In this document: one piece after another, positions 51,589 to 59,706 of the stretch
How positions within the stretch are numbered: position 1 is the stretch's first letter
How the letters are laid out: each line of letters begins with the position of its first letter
Origin: JANSYL01 sp965229695
GTDB lineage: Bacteria; Pseudomonadota; Alphaproteobacteria; Rhodobacterales; Rhodobacteraceae
DNA: 64,000 nucleotides
Assembly (NCBI GenBank): GCA_965229695.1
Contig: OZ245921.1
Location: forward strand, 1,550,001-1,614,000
Reading direction: 5' to 3'
Program-made: the position numbers and the translations under genes
The notes under the pieces: model-generated
The model's database searches: none
What the model was told of the DNA's origin: nothing
The model's input: the letters and a program-made list of their open reading frames with translations, nothing else

Positions 51589-52287
51589 CTAGACGCCGAT
51601 GGTGCCGCGCGCTTCGGGCGATAGCTTTGCAGCAGCCACGCGCAGAGTGGGTTTTGGCATCTGCGCCGCGTGGTCCTGCAAGAAAGCCACCAAGCGGCTT
51701 TCATCCTTTTTCCCAGCCTCTCGCAGCCAAGAGCCGATGGCCTTTTGCACATAGGGATGCAGATCTTCGATCAGCCTTTGCGCGAGGCGGAGGGTATCGT
51801 CGACCTCTCCCAATCGAATGAAGGCAAAAGTGGCTACGATCGCCGTGCGCCGCTCCCACGGGTTTTCCGATTGCGCCAGCCGGTCCAGCACCCCGCGATC
51901 TTTGTCGACCAGATAACGCCCAATCACCTTTGGCGCGGCGCGATCGACCAAATCCCAGGTGTCGATCCGGTCATGCCGCCGCAGGTAAAGATCGAACAGC
52001 GCCTTGCGCGCCTCCTCCGGCAGGCGCGCCTTGGCAGCTTGGGCATCCATGATCGACACGGCCGCCATGCGCACCTCGTAATGCGGATCGTCCAACAACA
52101 GCTCGATCTGATCCAAGGGCAGGTCGCGATGGGCTTTGGCGATGGGAAAGACCTTGGGCATGGGCACACCCATCACCCGATTGTCTGGCAAGCTTCCGGC
52201 GTAAAAGCGCGAGACATAGGCAACCTGCCCCGGATCGGCGATCTCGGTCAGGGCAGCCGTCACATCCGATGCTTGGGCGCTTTGCAT
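51589..52287 (-). CDS. DNA alkylation repair protein (AlkD-like HEAT repeats)
   Basis: This protein of about 232 residues from ATG 52287 (MQSAQASDVT) is built of helical pairs. It has the family segment GVPMPKVFPIAKAH near the N-terminus, the helix DPHYEVRMAAVSIMDAQA, the segment DTWDLVDRAAPKVIGRYL, and NPWERRTAIVATFAFIRLGE. These match AlkD-type glycosylases that remove bulky alkylated purines without base flipping. It is convergent with smpB, leaving only 1 base between the stops. Confidence 0.88.
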   Translation of the reverse strand: MQSAQASDVTAALTEIADPGQVAYVSRFYAGSLPDNRVMGVPMPKVFPIAKAHRDLPLDQIELLLDDPHYEVRMAAVSIMDAQAAKARLPEEARKALFDLYLRRHDRIDTWDLVDRAAPKVIGRYLVDKDRGVLDRLAQSENPWERRTAIVATFAFIRLGEVDDTLRLAQRLIEDLHPYVQKAIGSWLREAGKKDESRLVAFLQDHAAQMPKPTLRVAAAKLSPEARGTIGV

Positions 52288-52434
52288 GCCGTTACTGTCC
52301 AGGAATTTCCGCCCGGCGCCAAGCCCTTTGCCCTCCAACATCCATGCCCCACGGGGCTTGCGCCTTGCAGGTCAGACGCGTAGGGCTTTGATCCCAGAAC
52401 GCGCCCGCCCCTTGCCCAAGCCCGGAGGCCCGCC

Positions 52435-53286
52435 ATGGCTGATGATGATCCCAAAACCCTGGTTTCGACCAACTGGCTCGAGGCACATCTGAACGACCCC
52501 GATCTGCGGATTTTGGATGCGTCTTACTATCTGCCCGCCATGGGCCGGGATGCGCTGACCGAATATCACGAAAAGCACATTCCGGGCGCGCGGTTCTTCG
52601 ATATTGACGAGATTTCCGATGCCCGCAGCGACCTACCCCATATGGCCGCCCCGGTGGAAAAATTCATGAGCCGGATGCGCGCGCTTGGCGTGGGCGACGG
52701 ACACCAGGTGGTGGTCTATGACGGGATGGGCCTGTTTTCAGCCGCACGGGTCTGGTGGAATTTCCGCCTGATGGGCAAGAAGGATGTCGCCGTGCTGGAT
52801 GGCGGGTTGCCGAAATGGCTGGCCGAAGGGCGAGCGACCGAAGACATGCCACCGATCCTGCGCGACCGGCATATCACCGTGCAGCGCCATGCCAATTTGG
52901 TGCGTGATGTCACCCAAGTGGCCGCAGCCTCTAAGCTTGGGGATTGGCAGATTGTCGATGCGCGTTCCCCCGCGCGGTTCAAGGGTGAGGAGCCCGAGGC
53001 GCGGCCTGAACTGCGCTCGGGCCATATTCCGGGGTCGAAGAATGTGCATTACGCCGCTTTGCTGAATGAAGATGGCACGATGAAAGACCTGGCCGCCCTG
53101 CGTTCGGCTTTCGAGGCGGCAGGCGTCGACCCTGAAAAGCGCACCATTACCACCTGCGGCTCGGGCGTGACGGCGGCGATCCTGATGCTGGCATTGACCC
53201 GGCTCGGCAACCGCGATGTCTCGGTCTACGATGGCTCCTGGGCCGAATGGGGCCAATTCGAACAATTGAAAGTCGAAACCGGATGA
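52435..53286 (+). CDS. sseA: 3-mercaptopyruvate sulfurtransferase
   Basis: This 283-residue protein has two rhodanese domains. The first holds YHEKHIPGARFFDIDEISD near residue 43. The second holds the active-site loop CGSGVTAAI near residue 238, the CG(S/T)GVT form typical of mercaptopyruvate rather than thiosulfate sulfurtransferases. It transfers sulfur from 3-mercaptopyruvate to thiol or cyanide acceptors. It overlaps the GNAT gene by 4 bases, and an aminotransferase follows that could supply the oxoacid. Confidence 0.95.
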   Translation: MADDDPKTLVSTNWLEAHLNDPDLRILDASYYLPAMGRDALTEYHEKHIPGARFFDIDEISDARSDLPHMAAPVEKFMSRMRALGVGDGHQVVVYDGMGLFSAARVWWNFRLMGKKDVAVLDGGLPKWLAEGRATEDMPPILRDRHITVQRHANLVRDVTQVAAASKLGDWQIVDARSPARFKGEEPEARPELRSGHIPGSKNVHYAALLNEDGTMKDLAALRSAFEAAGVDPEKRTITTCGSGVTAAILMLALTRLGNRDVSVYDGSWAEWGQFEQLKVETG

Positions 53287-53852
53287 GCGTGATCCCGGCG
53301 GGTACGAAAGTGCCCTTTACCGTCACCTATCTTGAGATGGAAAACCGCCCCGATCTGGTTGCGCCCGCCCTGCCCGAGGGCATCCATCTGGAACGCGCCA
53401 TCGATCCGCCAGTTTGGTATTTCCTGTCGCTCTATGATGCGGTCGGGCGCGAGTATGAATGGCAAGATCGTTTCAACCAGGCCGAAACCGACCCAGAAGC
53501 GTTGCAAGCCTTTGTCCGCGACCCCGATGTTGTGATCTGGACAGCCATGGGTGGCGGCTGGCCCCGGGGCTTTTTCATGCTGGATTGGCGCGAGACGGGG
53601 GTATGTGATCTGGCCTATTTCGGGCTGGTCCCGCAAGCGGTCGGCACCGGCCTGGGCCGCCCGCTTTTGGAAACCGCCATCGCCACGGGTTGGGCGCGCG
53701 AAGGCACGGCGAAGATGACTGTCAATACCTGCACGCTTGATCATCCGCGGGCCCTGGGCCTCTATCAGCGGATGGGGTTTGTGCCCGTCGACCGGGAAAA
53801 CCGGACCTGCGTCCTAACCTATGACCGCGACCCTTCTTTGCAGCCTATGTGA
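53283..53852 (+). CDS. GNAT-family N-acetyltransferase
   Basis: This is a 189-residue protein from ATG 53283, which overlaps the sseA stop as ATGA. The acetyl-CoA loop is LVPQAVGTGLGRPLLETAI near residue 120. The C-terminal LDHPRALGLYQRMGFVPVDR is the usual GNAT end. It acetylates an unknown amine or protein N-terminus in the cytoplasm. It lies between sseA and an aminotransferase in one apparent operon. Confidence 0.9.
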   Translation: MSVIPAGTKVPFTVTYLEMENRPDLVAPALPEGIHLERAIDPPVWYFLSLYDAVGREYEWQDRFNQAETDPEALQAFVRDPDVVIWTAMGGGWPRGFFMLDWRETGVCDLAYFGLVPQAVGTGLGRPLLETAIATGWAREGTAKMTVNTCTLDHPRALGLYQRMGFVPVDRENRTCVLTYDRDPSLQPM

Positions 53853-53862
53853 GGTCTGAGCC

Positions 53863-55047
53863 ATGTTTGAATCCGTCTCCCCCGCCGCGCCCGACAAAAT
53901 CATCCAGCTTATGGGCATGTACAAATCCGATCCACGCGACGGCAAAGTGGATCTGGGCGTGGGTGTCTACAAAACACCCGAGGGCGTCACCCCGGTGATG
54001 AAAGCGGTCAAGCAGGCCGAGGAACGGATTTGGGCCGAGCAAGACAGCAAAAGCTATGTGGGCCTGGCCGGTGATCCGGCGTTTTTGGACGCGATGCGCG
54101 GGCTGATCCTTGGGGATGCGGTGCCCAGTTCCAGGATTGCTTCGGTCGCCACACCGGGCGGCACCGGGGCGGTGCGGCAGGTGCTGGAATTGGTCAAAAC
54201 TCTGACGCCTGAGGCGCAGGTGTGGGTGTCGGATCCAAGCTGGCCGAACCATGCCGTGATCATTGATCACCTTGGCCAAAAGCGGCGCAGCTATCGCTAT
54301 TACGATGCCGCCACCGGCGGTGTGGATCGCGATGGAATGATGGCCGATCTGGCCTTGGCCCAGCCAGGCGACCTGATCTTGCTACACGGCTGTTGCCACA
54401 ACCCGACCGGTGCCGACCTGACGCTGGATGACTGGGCAGCAGTCGCTGATCTGTGCGTGAAAACCGGGGCTATCCCCTTCATTGACATCGCCTATCAGGG
54501 CTTTGGTGGGGGTTTGGAAGAAGACGCCGCTGGCGTCCGGTCCCTTGCCAGTAAAGTGCCGGAGATGTTTTTGGCGGCAAGCTGTTCCAAGAATTTCGGC
54601 CTTTACCGCGAGCGGGTGGGTATGGCGCTGGTGCTGACCGCCGAGGGCGCACCGCGTGATGCCGCAGCCGGGCAGCTCGCCTCGATGAACCGCAAAAGCT
54701 ACTCTTTCCCACCCGATCACGGCGCGCGGATCGTCTCGACCATCCTTGGCGACGCCGAGTTGCGCGCGACCTGGGAGGCCGAGTTGGAAGAGATGCGCCT
54801 GACCATGATCGAAAACCGCAAGGCCCTGGCCGATGCGTTGCGCGATCTGACCGGTTCGGACAAATTCGGCTTCCTGGCCGGGCATCAGGGCATGTTCTCG
54901 CGCTGTGGGGCGAATGCGGCGGAGGTTGTGGCGATGCGGGAGGCGGATGCGGTTTATATGGTGGGGGATGGGCGGATGAATGTGGCGGGGCTGACGCCGA
55001 CGAATATTCCGATTGTCGCCAAGGCGCTGGCCGGGGGGATTGCTTAA
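53863..55047 (+). CDS. Aromatic/aspartate aminotransferase (class I)
   Basis: This 394-residue PLP enzyme opens FESVSPAAPDKIIQLMGMYK, as in AspC/TyrB. The pyridoxal lysine is in LAASCSKNFGLYRERVG near residue 243. The substrate arginine region is MFSRCGANAAEVVAM near the end, and CCHNPTGADLTLDDW lies near residue 185. It transaminates aspartate or aromatic amino acids with 2-oxoglutarate. It could supply mercaptopyruvate from cysteine for SseA in the same gene group, which is inference. Confidence 0.93.
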   Translation: MFESVSPAAPDKIIQLMGMYKSDPRDGKVDLGVGVYKTPEGVTPVMKAVKQAEERIWAEQDSKSYVGLAGDPAFLDAMRGLILGDAVPSSRIASVATPGGTGAVRQVLELVKTLTPEAQVWVSDPSWPNHAVIIDHLGQKRRSYRYYDAATGGVDRDGMMADLALAQPGDLILLHGCCHNPTGADLTLDDWAAVADLCVKTGAIPFIDIAYQGFGGGLEEDAAGVRSLASKVPEMFLAASCSKNFGLYRERVGMALVLTAEGAPRDAAAGQLASMNRKSYSFPPDHGARIVSTILGDAELRATWEAELEEMRLTMIENRKALADALRDLTGSDKFGFLAGHQGMFSRCGANAAEVVAMREADAVYMVGDGRMNVAGLTPTNIPIVAKALAGGIA

Positions 55048-55125
55048 GCGTTGCGACGGGTGTAGGGGGCGGGTCTGCCCGAAAGGGCCAAGTCTCCGAC
55101 TACCTTGTCAAAACGGAAAAAGCTT

Positions 55126-55749
55126 ATGTCTTCCAAATACTTGCCAGGCATCCTGGCGATGGCCGCGATTGTGGTGGCCTCAAATATCCTCGTCCAATTC
55201 CTGTTTGGCCAGTGGCTGACTTGGGGGGCGTTTACCTATCCGCTGGCGTTTTTGGTCACCGATATTATGAACCGTGTTTACGGGGCGAATGCGGCGCGGC
55301 GCGTTGTTTTTGTTGGGTTTTTGGTCGGTGTGGCGTGCTCGCTGATCGGCACGCAGATCGTGGGCGAGTTTGGGCCGCTGGTGACGTTAAGAATTGCCCT
55401 GGGCTCGGGCCTGGCGTTTTTGACCGCACAGCTACTGGATGTGGCGATCTTCGACCGGATGCGAAACGGCGGATGGTGGCAAGCGCCTGTAATCTCGAGC
55501 ATAATCGGGTCGAGCGTGGATACGTTCCTGTTCTTTTCCATCGCGTTTTCGGCGCAACTGGCGTTTCTGGAACCGGTTAACGACGTATCCTGGGCCAATG
55601 AGGTGCTGCCGCTCTTGGGAACCGGCCCCGAAACGCCACTTTGGGTAAGCCTGGCGGTGGCGGATTGGCTGGTGAAACTGGCCCTGGCGCTGATCGCGCT
55701 GATCCCGTTCCGGATCGTGACACGAAAATTATTGGCACATCCTGCGTAA
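55126..55749 (+). CDS. Queuosine precursor transporter (YhhQ/VUT family)
   Basis: This 207-residue protein from ATG 55126 has six hydrophobic segments. Family landmarks are ASNILVQFLFGQWLTWGAFT, YPLAFLVTDIMNRVYGANAA and SSIIGSSVDTFLFFSIAF, with a charged tail. The family imports preQ0 or preQ1 for queuosine in tRNA. TTG 55105 is also in frame, but ATG 55126 follows a GGAAAA stretch. I looked for a preQ1 riboswitch upstream and did not find a convincing one. Confidence 0.9.
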   Translation: MSSKYLPGILAMAAIVVASNILVQFLFGQWLTWGAFTYPLAFLVTDIMNRVYGANAARRVVFVGFLVGVACSLIGTQIVGEFGPLVTLRIALGSGLAFLTAQLLDVAIFDRMRNGGWWQAPVISSIIGSSVDTFLFFSIAFSAQLAFLEPVNDVSWANEVLPLLGTGPETPLWVSLAVADWLVKLALALIALIPFRIVTRKLLAHPA

Positions 55750-55755
55750 AAACTT

Positions 55756-55820
55756 TTGACAAATACCAAATCTGTGGCAGCATCTTCTTAACCGAAACAA
55801 ATTCGAAAGGAGGTGATCCA
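55756..55820 (+). promoter_or_regulatory. Strong promoter and full-length Shine-Dalgarno for a tiny gene
   Basis: TTGACA at 55756-55761 is a consensus -35 element with a weak -10 near 55781. At 55805-55821 GAAAGGAGGTGATCCAG is complementary to the conserved 3' end of alphaproteobacterial 16S rRNA over about 17 bases. The GGAGG core is 7 bases from GTG 55821. Confidence 0.65.
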
Positions 55821-55877
55821 GTGTCTAGAGAGGTATTGGAGAAACGGAACGGGACAACTTGGGAGGTGCGCCTCTAG
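55821..55877 (+). CDS. 18-residue peptide gene with perfect ribosome-binding site
   Basis: GTG 55821 to TAG 55877 encodes MSREVLEKRNGTTWEVRL. It has its own promoter and an extreme Shine-Dalgarno sequence, and it is followed by about 70 bases of structured RNA and a 12-bp-stem terminator. It therefore forms a complete small transcription unit between the queuosine transporter and arfB. It might be a leader peptide, a small dual-function RNA, or a ribosome-titrating transcript. I know no named family for it. Confidence 0.6.
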   Translation: MSREVLEKRNGTTWEVRL

Positions 55878-55945
55878 GCAACCCTCGGGGGTTAACGCCC
55901 CTTCCAAGGTGGTTAATCCTAACCGAACCGCCTCCTGATCTTTCG

Positions 55946-55976
55946 AAAGGGCTGCTTGATCAAAGCAGCCCTTTTT
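55946..55976 (+). terminator. Rho-independent terminator of the tiny gene
   Basis: AAAGGGCTGCTT and AAGCAGCCCTTT form a perfect 12-bp stem with a 5-base loop, followed by TT and, nine bases on, a second T-run. It ends the small transcript before the arfB promoter region. Confidence 0.9.
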
Positions 55977-56004
55977 CGTTGGTTTTTTTGAGGGGTCACA
56001 CGGC

Positions 56005-56037
56005 GTACACAGCCTGTACACAGCCCGTACATACACG
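56005..56037. repeat. Three tandem 11-bp repeats upstream of arfB
   Basis: GTACACAGCCT, GTACACAGCCC and GTACATACACG follow one another without gaps. The period is about one helical turn, so a protein could contact one face at each repeat. They end 11 bases before the arfB start. Confidence 0.6.
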
Positions 56038-56048
56038 CGTTCGAAACA

Positions 56049-56462
56049 ATGCTTCAGATCACCGAGCACATCACCCTGCAAGATTGGGAACTCACGGAAA
56101 GCTTCGTGCGCGCCTCGGGGCCCGGCGGGCAGAACGTGAACAAAGTGTCGAGCGCGGTGGAATTGCGGTTCGAGGCGGCGCGATCCCCCAACCTGCCCGA
56201 AGCGGTGAAACGGCGGCTGCGGCGGCTGGCCGGACGGCGCTGGACCAAAGACGGCGCGGTGGTGTTGCAGGTATCGGAGGAACGGAGCCAGGCCCGGAAC
56301 CGGGAGATCGCAAGGGAGCGGCTGGCGGAGCTGGTGCGGCGGGCAACGGTGGTGCCGAAACGGCGGGTGGCCACAAAGGTCAGCGCCAATCAGAAGCGGA
56401 AGCGTTTGGAGGCGAAGAAGCGGCGGGGGGAGGTGAAGGCGTTACGGGGGAAGGTTGAGTGA
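56049..56462 (+). CDS. arfB: Peptidyl-tRNA hydrolase ArfB (alternative ribosome rescue)
   Basis: This 137-residue protein has the GGQ release-factor motif in SFVRASGPGGQNVNKVSSAV near residues 18-37. A long basic C-terminal tail (KVSANQKRKRLEAKKRRGEV) enters the mRNA channel of stalled ribosomes. It hydrolyses peptidyl-tRNA on ribosomes lacking a stop codon, as a backup to tmRNA/SmpB. It sits downstream of the tiny gene, its terminator and the 11-bp repeats, which may control its level. Confidence 0.95.
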   Translation: MLQITEHITLQDWELTESFVRASGPGGQNVNKVSSAVELRFEAARSPNLPEAVKRRLRRLAGRRWTKDGAVVLQVSEERSQARNREIARERLAELVRRATVVPKRRVATKVSANQKRKRLEAKKRRGEVKALRGKVE

Positions 56463-56465
56463 AAT

Positions 56466-57044
56466 TTATATGAAACCGCGCTTGTCACGCAGGTTTGCCG
56501 CCAAAAGTGGTAGACCCTTCGCGGCAAGGTCCATCACGAACGCAGAAGCTGAAATAGATGGATCCTGCAAGCGCTCGCGCACTGCTTTTATTGCTTGAAG
56601 CCCATCATATGGAAACAAGTCAAGCGCGGTAGTCAGGAATTGATCAGCCGTCAACGCTTCGACATCGAACTCAGCGAGATAATCGTTTGGAAAGTCCTTC
56701 AAATTGTCGGTGACAATGATCTGCGCCCCACAGCGTATCGCCGCAGCAAGTACGTGCCGGTCGTTTTCGTCTGGTAGTTCGAGGCTGTCAATCAGTCGAC
56801 CGTAGCCAGCAATACTAGCTTCTGGAAAAGCGGTATTCATCGTACTAACCAGGCGAGGGATTTTTTCAATGAGGTCGGGTCTTTTGGCTTTGAGGTTTTC
56901 GGTCCATTCCCGTTCGACATCTTCGCTCCAACGAACCCGACACAATCCATACTCGCCAAAAGAAAGCAAAAGGTCTCGTTTTCTGTTGGAGAACAGCACA
57001 TTGGCATCGAGAAAAACTGTAAACCGGTTGGCCAGATAACTCAC
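56466..57044 (-). CDS. PIN-domain protein (VapC-like toxin candidate)
   Basis: This 192-residue protein has the PIN opening FTVFLDANVLFSNRKRDLLL with the first acidic residue at D13. A second acidic cluster is LPDENDRHVLAAAIRCGAQ near residue 90, and a third is IIVTDNLKDFP near residue 109, giving the usual four-acid metal site of a ribonuclease. It overlaps the upstream HTH gene by 4 bases. Together they form an apparent toxin-antitoxin pair of the PIN/HTH type. RNA target unknown. Confidence 0.9.
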   Translation of the reverse strand: MSYLANRFTVFLDANVLFSNRKRDLLLSFGEYGLCRVRWSEDVEREWTENLKAKRPDLIEKIPRLVSTMNTAFPEASIAGYGRLIDSLELPDENDRHVLAAAIRCGAQIIVTDNLKDFPNDYLAEFDVEALTADQFLTTALDLFPYDGLQAIKAVRERLQDPSISASAFVMDLAAKGLPLLAANLRDKRGFI

Positions 57045-57499
57045 GTATCTTCAAACTCCCGAGACAGTAGACTCAGGTCGTCGAGAGCAGTCCTACGCTT
57101 CTTGTCTCGTTCATTTTTGTACCGGATTAGCTCATCTAGCTCAATTCGACGATGTGTGCCGACCTTGATGTGACGGAGCTTATCTTCCTTGATCAGCTTG
57201 CTCACAAATGGCCTCGACACGTTCAACATGTCGGCGGCCTGCTGGGTGGAAAGTAATGCGCCCGTCGACACGATTGTGACCATCTCCCCTTTTGCTACAT
57301 GGCTTAGAACATCAGTAATTAGGTCGCAAAGTGCGGGCGACAGGAACACCTCAGTGTCATCTGCTGTCTCAAGCGGCAACGCACCTCTATGCAAGGCGCA
57401 CGCTTTCGCGATAGCCTCCACAGCCTCCTCGGCGCTACGAACCTCTGCATCTGTGGGCAGCCGATGGCTTAGGTCAATAACTTCAGCTTGTTGGGCCAT
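57041..57499 (-). CDS. HTH (excisionase-like) protein, antitoxin candidate
   Basis: This protein of about 152 residues from ATG 57499 has a MerR/excisionase-type helix-turn-helix (LLSTQQAADMLNVSRPFVSK, then LIKEDKLRHIKVGTHRRIEL) at residues 83-124. The N-terminal half is helical and contains a cluster of acidic residues. It ends with a basic stretch (RYKNERDKKRRTAL). It is co-transcribed with the PIN gene. Antitoxins of this class bind the operon promoter, but the pairing is inferred from the overlap. Confidence 0.85.
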   Translation of the reverse strand: MAQQAEVIDLSHRLPTDAEVRSAEEAVEAIAKACALHRGALPLETADDTEVFLSPALCDLITDVLSHVAKGEMVTIVSTGALLSTQQAADMLNVSRPFVSKLIKEDKLRHIKVGTHRRIELDELIRYKNERDKKRRTALDDLSLLSREFEDT

Positions 57500-57620
57500 G
57501 TTTCTTTCTTTCGTTGTCACACCCTGTAATTTGGACTGATCCGCTTGTTAAACAACCGAAGCAATCGAAATAAGTGTAACCAATTCTAGTGATCAGCGTG
57601 AGTTGCTATTTTGACTCACT

Positions 57621-58913
57621 CTAAACCACCACCTCCACCCGTTCCTGCTCCCCAACCCCGAACACCCGCTTATACCTCACAATCTCCCCTTCCGGCCCCA
57701 TCGCCTTCTCCGGGTTGTCGCTCAGCTTCACGGTCGCGCGGCCATTCGCGGCCACCGCTTTACACACAAGGGAGAACGGGGCCAGGGTGTCACCGGGCAC
57801 CAGCCCTCGGAAATCATTCGTCAAAAGCGTGCCCCAGCCGAAGCTGACGCGCACGCGGCCGGCGAATTGGGTGTGGAGCGCCTCGATCTTCTCCACGTCG
57901 AGCCCGTCGGAGAAGATCACCAGTTTCTCGCGCGGGTCTTCGCCGCGCGCTTGCCACCAGTTGATTGCGGTCTCGGCGCCTTTGGCGGGGTCGCCTGAAT
58001 CGATGCGGATGCCGGTCCATTGGGTCAGCCAATCGGGGGCGCGTTGCAGGAACCCCTCGGTCCCGTAGGTGTCGGGCAGGATGATGCGCAGGTTGCCATC
58101 GTGTTCCTCGTGCCAATCGGAGAGCACGTCATAGGGGGCGGCGGCGAGGGCGGCGTCGGTTTCGGCGAGCGCGGCGTAGACCATGGGCAGTTCATGGGCG
58201 TTGGTGCCGATGGCCTCCAGATCGCGGTTCTTGGCGATGAGGCAGTTGGAGGTGCCGGCGAAATTCTCGCCCAGGCCTTCTTGCATGGCTTGCACGCACC
58301 AATCCTGCCAGAGGAAGGAGTGGCGGCGGCGGGTGCCGAAATCGGCGATGCGAAGGTCGGGGATGGATTGCAGGCGTTCGACCTTTTGCCAGAGCTTGGT
58401 CATGGCGCGGGCGTAGAGCACTTGCAGTTCGAATTTGCCCATATGTTCGAGCACCGCGCGGGAGCGCAGTTCCATGAGCACCGAGAGCGCGGGGATTTCC
58501 CAGAGCATGACCTCGGGCCATTTGCCTTCGAAGGTGAGTTCGTATTGATCGCCGACGCGTTCGAGGTGGTAGGGGGGGAGTTGCAGCGCCTCGAACCAGT
58601 CCATGAATTCGGGCGTGAACATCTGGCGTTTGCCGTAGAAGGTGTTGCCGCGCATCCAGGTGCTTTCGCCACGGCGCAGGCGCAGGGTGCGGATATGGTC
58701 AAGCTGTTCGCGCAACTCGCCTTCGTCGATGAGGCGGGCGAGCGGAATGCGGGTGGTGCGGTTGATCAGGCTGAAGGTGACGGTGGTGTCGGGGCGGTTG
58801 CGGAACACAGACTGGCACATCAGGAGTTTGTAGAAATCCGTGTCGATCAGCGAGCGGACGATCGGGTCGATCTTCCATTTGTGGTTGTAGACGCGGGTGG
58901 CGATGTCGACCAT
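57621..58913 (-). CDS. pncB: Nicotinate phosphoribosyltransferase
   Basis: This 430-residue enzyme has the opening DPIVRSLIDTDFYKLLMCQS, the conserved FSLINRTTRIPLARLIDEGE, and the phosphoribosyl-binding GIRIDSGDPAKGAETAINWW near residue 315. It makes nicotinate mononucleotide from nicotinate and PRPP in NAD salvage. The matching nicotinamidase gene pncA lies 3 kb away on the same strand. Long plus-strand frames over it are shadows. Confidence 0.96.
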   Translation of the reverse strand: MVDIATRVYNHKWKIDPIVRSLIDTDFYKLLMCQSVFRNRPDTTVTFSLINRTTRIPLARLIDEGELREQLDHIRTLRLRRGESTWMRGNTFYGKRQMFTPEFMDWFEALQLPPYHLERVGDQYELTFEGKWPEVMLWEIPALSVLMELRSRAVLEHMGKFELQVLYARAMTKLWQKVERLQSIPDLRIADFGTRRRHSFLWQDWCVQAMQEGLGENFAGTSNCLIAKNRDLEAIGTNAHELPMVYAALAETDAALAAAPYDVLSDWHEEHDGNLRIILPDTYGTEGFLQRAPDWLTQWTGIRIDSGDPAKGAETAINWWQARGEDPREKLVIFSDGLDVEKIEALHTQFAGRVRVSFGWGTLLTNDFRGLVPGDTLAPFSLVCKAVAANGRATVKLSDNPEKAMGPEGEIVRYKRVFGVGEQERVEVVV

Positions 58914-58976
58914 GGCACGGCTCCGGTGGTTGCGGGCCTGTTAGAGCAAAGGCCGTGGGGCAAAAGCAAGGGTGGC

Positions 58977-59603
58977 TCAGCGATTGGAGCGGCGGTGGAC
59001 GGTGGCATCGACCAGGCGGGCGACCATGGCGGCCAGGCGGCCGTCGGTCCAGCCACGGAGATAGTAATAGCCAGCGGTGGCGCCGATGCTGGCGCCCAGC
59101 ACGTCGACCATAAGGTCGCCCATCGTGTCGCGCAGGCCGGATTTCTGCATGTTGAGGCCGAAAAGCTGATCCATGGAGAACTCGAAAATCTCCCAGAGCG
59201 CGCCGATGGTGATGGCGAAGCAGAAGGCAAACAGCGCGCCGAGCCGGGGGGAAAGCGCCAGCTTGTTGCCATTGACCAGCAGCATGACCAGAACCGTGCC
59301 GATCATGCCAAAGCCGATGGCCGAACCGGTGTGCATCGCCAGATCCCACCACCAGAGCCGTTCGTAGAAATCAAATGCCTCGCCCAGGAAGATGGTGGCG
59401 GTGATGAACAGCGTGACGGCGGCGATGAAACCTGAGGGCAGGCGCACGCCGGTCCAGTTGTGGCTGAGCACGGGGATCAGGGTGAGCGTGACCGTGGCGA
59501 GCGAGACGAACAGCAGGCTCCACCGACCGATCACCACGGCGCTGATCGCGGCGAGGAATAGGAGGCTCCAGATCAGATAGGTGATGGGGTGTTGGCGCGG
59601 CAT
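58977..59603 (-). CDS. DUF2238/YjdF-like membrane protein
   Basis: This 208-residue protein from ATG 59603 (MPRQHPITYL) has about six hydrophobic segments. Conserved polar positions lie within or near the membrane: GEAFDFYERLWWWDLAMHTG near residues 75-95, ALWEIFEFSMDQLFG near residue 140, and GLRDTMGDLMVDVLGA near residue 160, resembling DUF2238. The His/Glu/Asp set suggests a metal or phosphate ligand site. The function is unknown. It follows pncB upstream by 63 bases on the same strand. Confidence 0.78.
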   Translation of the reverse strand: MPRQHPITYLIWSLLFLAAISAVVIGRWSLLFVSLATVTLTLIPVLSHNWTGVRLPSGFIAAVTLFITATIFLGEAFDFYERLWWWDLAMHTGSAIGFGMIGTVLVMLLVNGNKLALSPRLGALFAFCFAITIGALWEIFEFSMDQLFGLNMQKSGLRDTMGDLMVDVLGASIGATAGYYYLRGWTDGRLAAMVARLVDATVHRRSNR

Positions 59604-59706
59604 GATCGTCACAAAGCAAGGCTTTGGCTTTATCTAGGGATTGGCGGGTCCGGTTGAAAGCCAATCCACCCTCGCCAATTCGCGGGCGGGCTTGTATGCG
59701 GGCAAG

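Noticed and set aside
55048..55125. preQ1 riboswitch upstream of the queuosine transporter
   Set aside because: The leader is only about 80 bases and I could not fit the pseudoknot or conserved loops of known preQ1 classes.
55878..55945. Cuckoo-type anti-Shine-Dalgarno RNA (CcsR-like)
   Set aside because: Only a single CCTCC is present rather than repeated CCUCCUCCC loops, and no DUF1127 gene is adjacent.
58020..59435. 471-codon plus-strand frame opposite pncB
   Set aside because: Shadow of pncB and the membrane protein gene; glycine- and glutamate-rich translation typical of antisense GC-rich frames.
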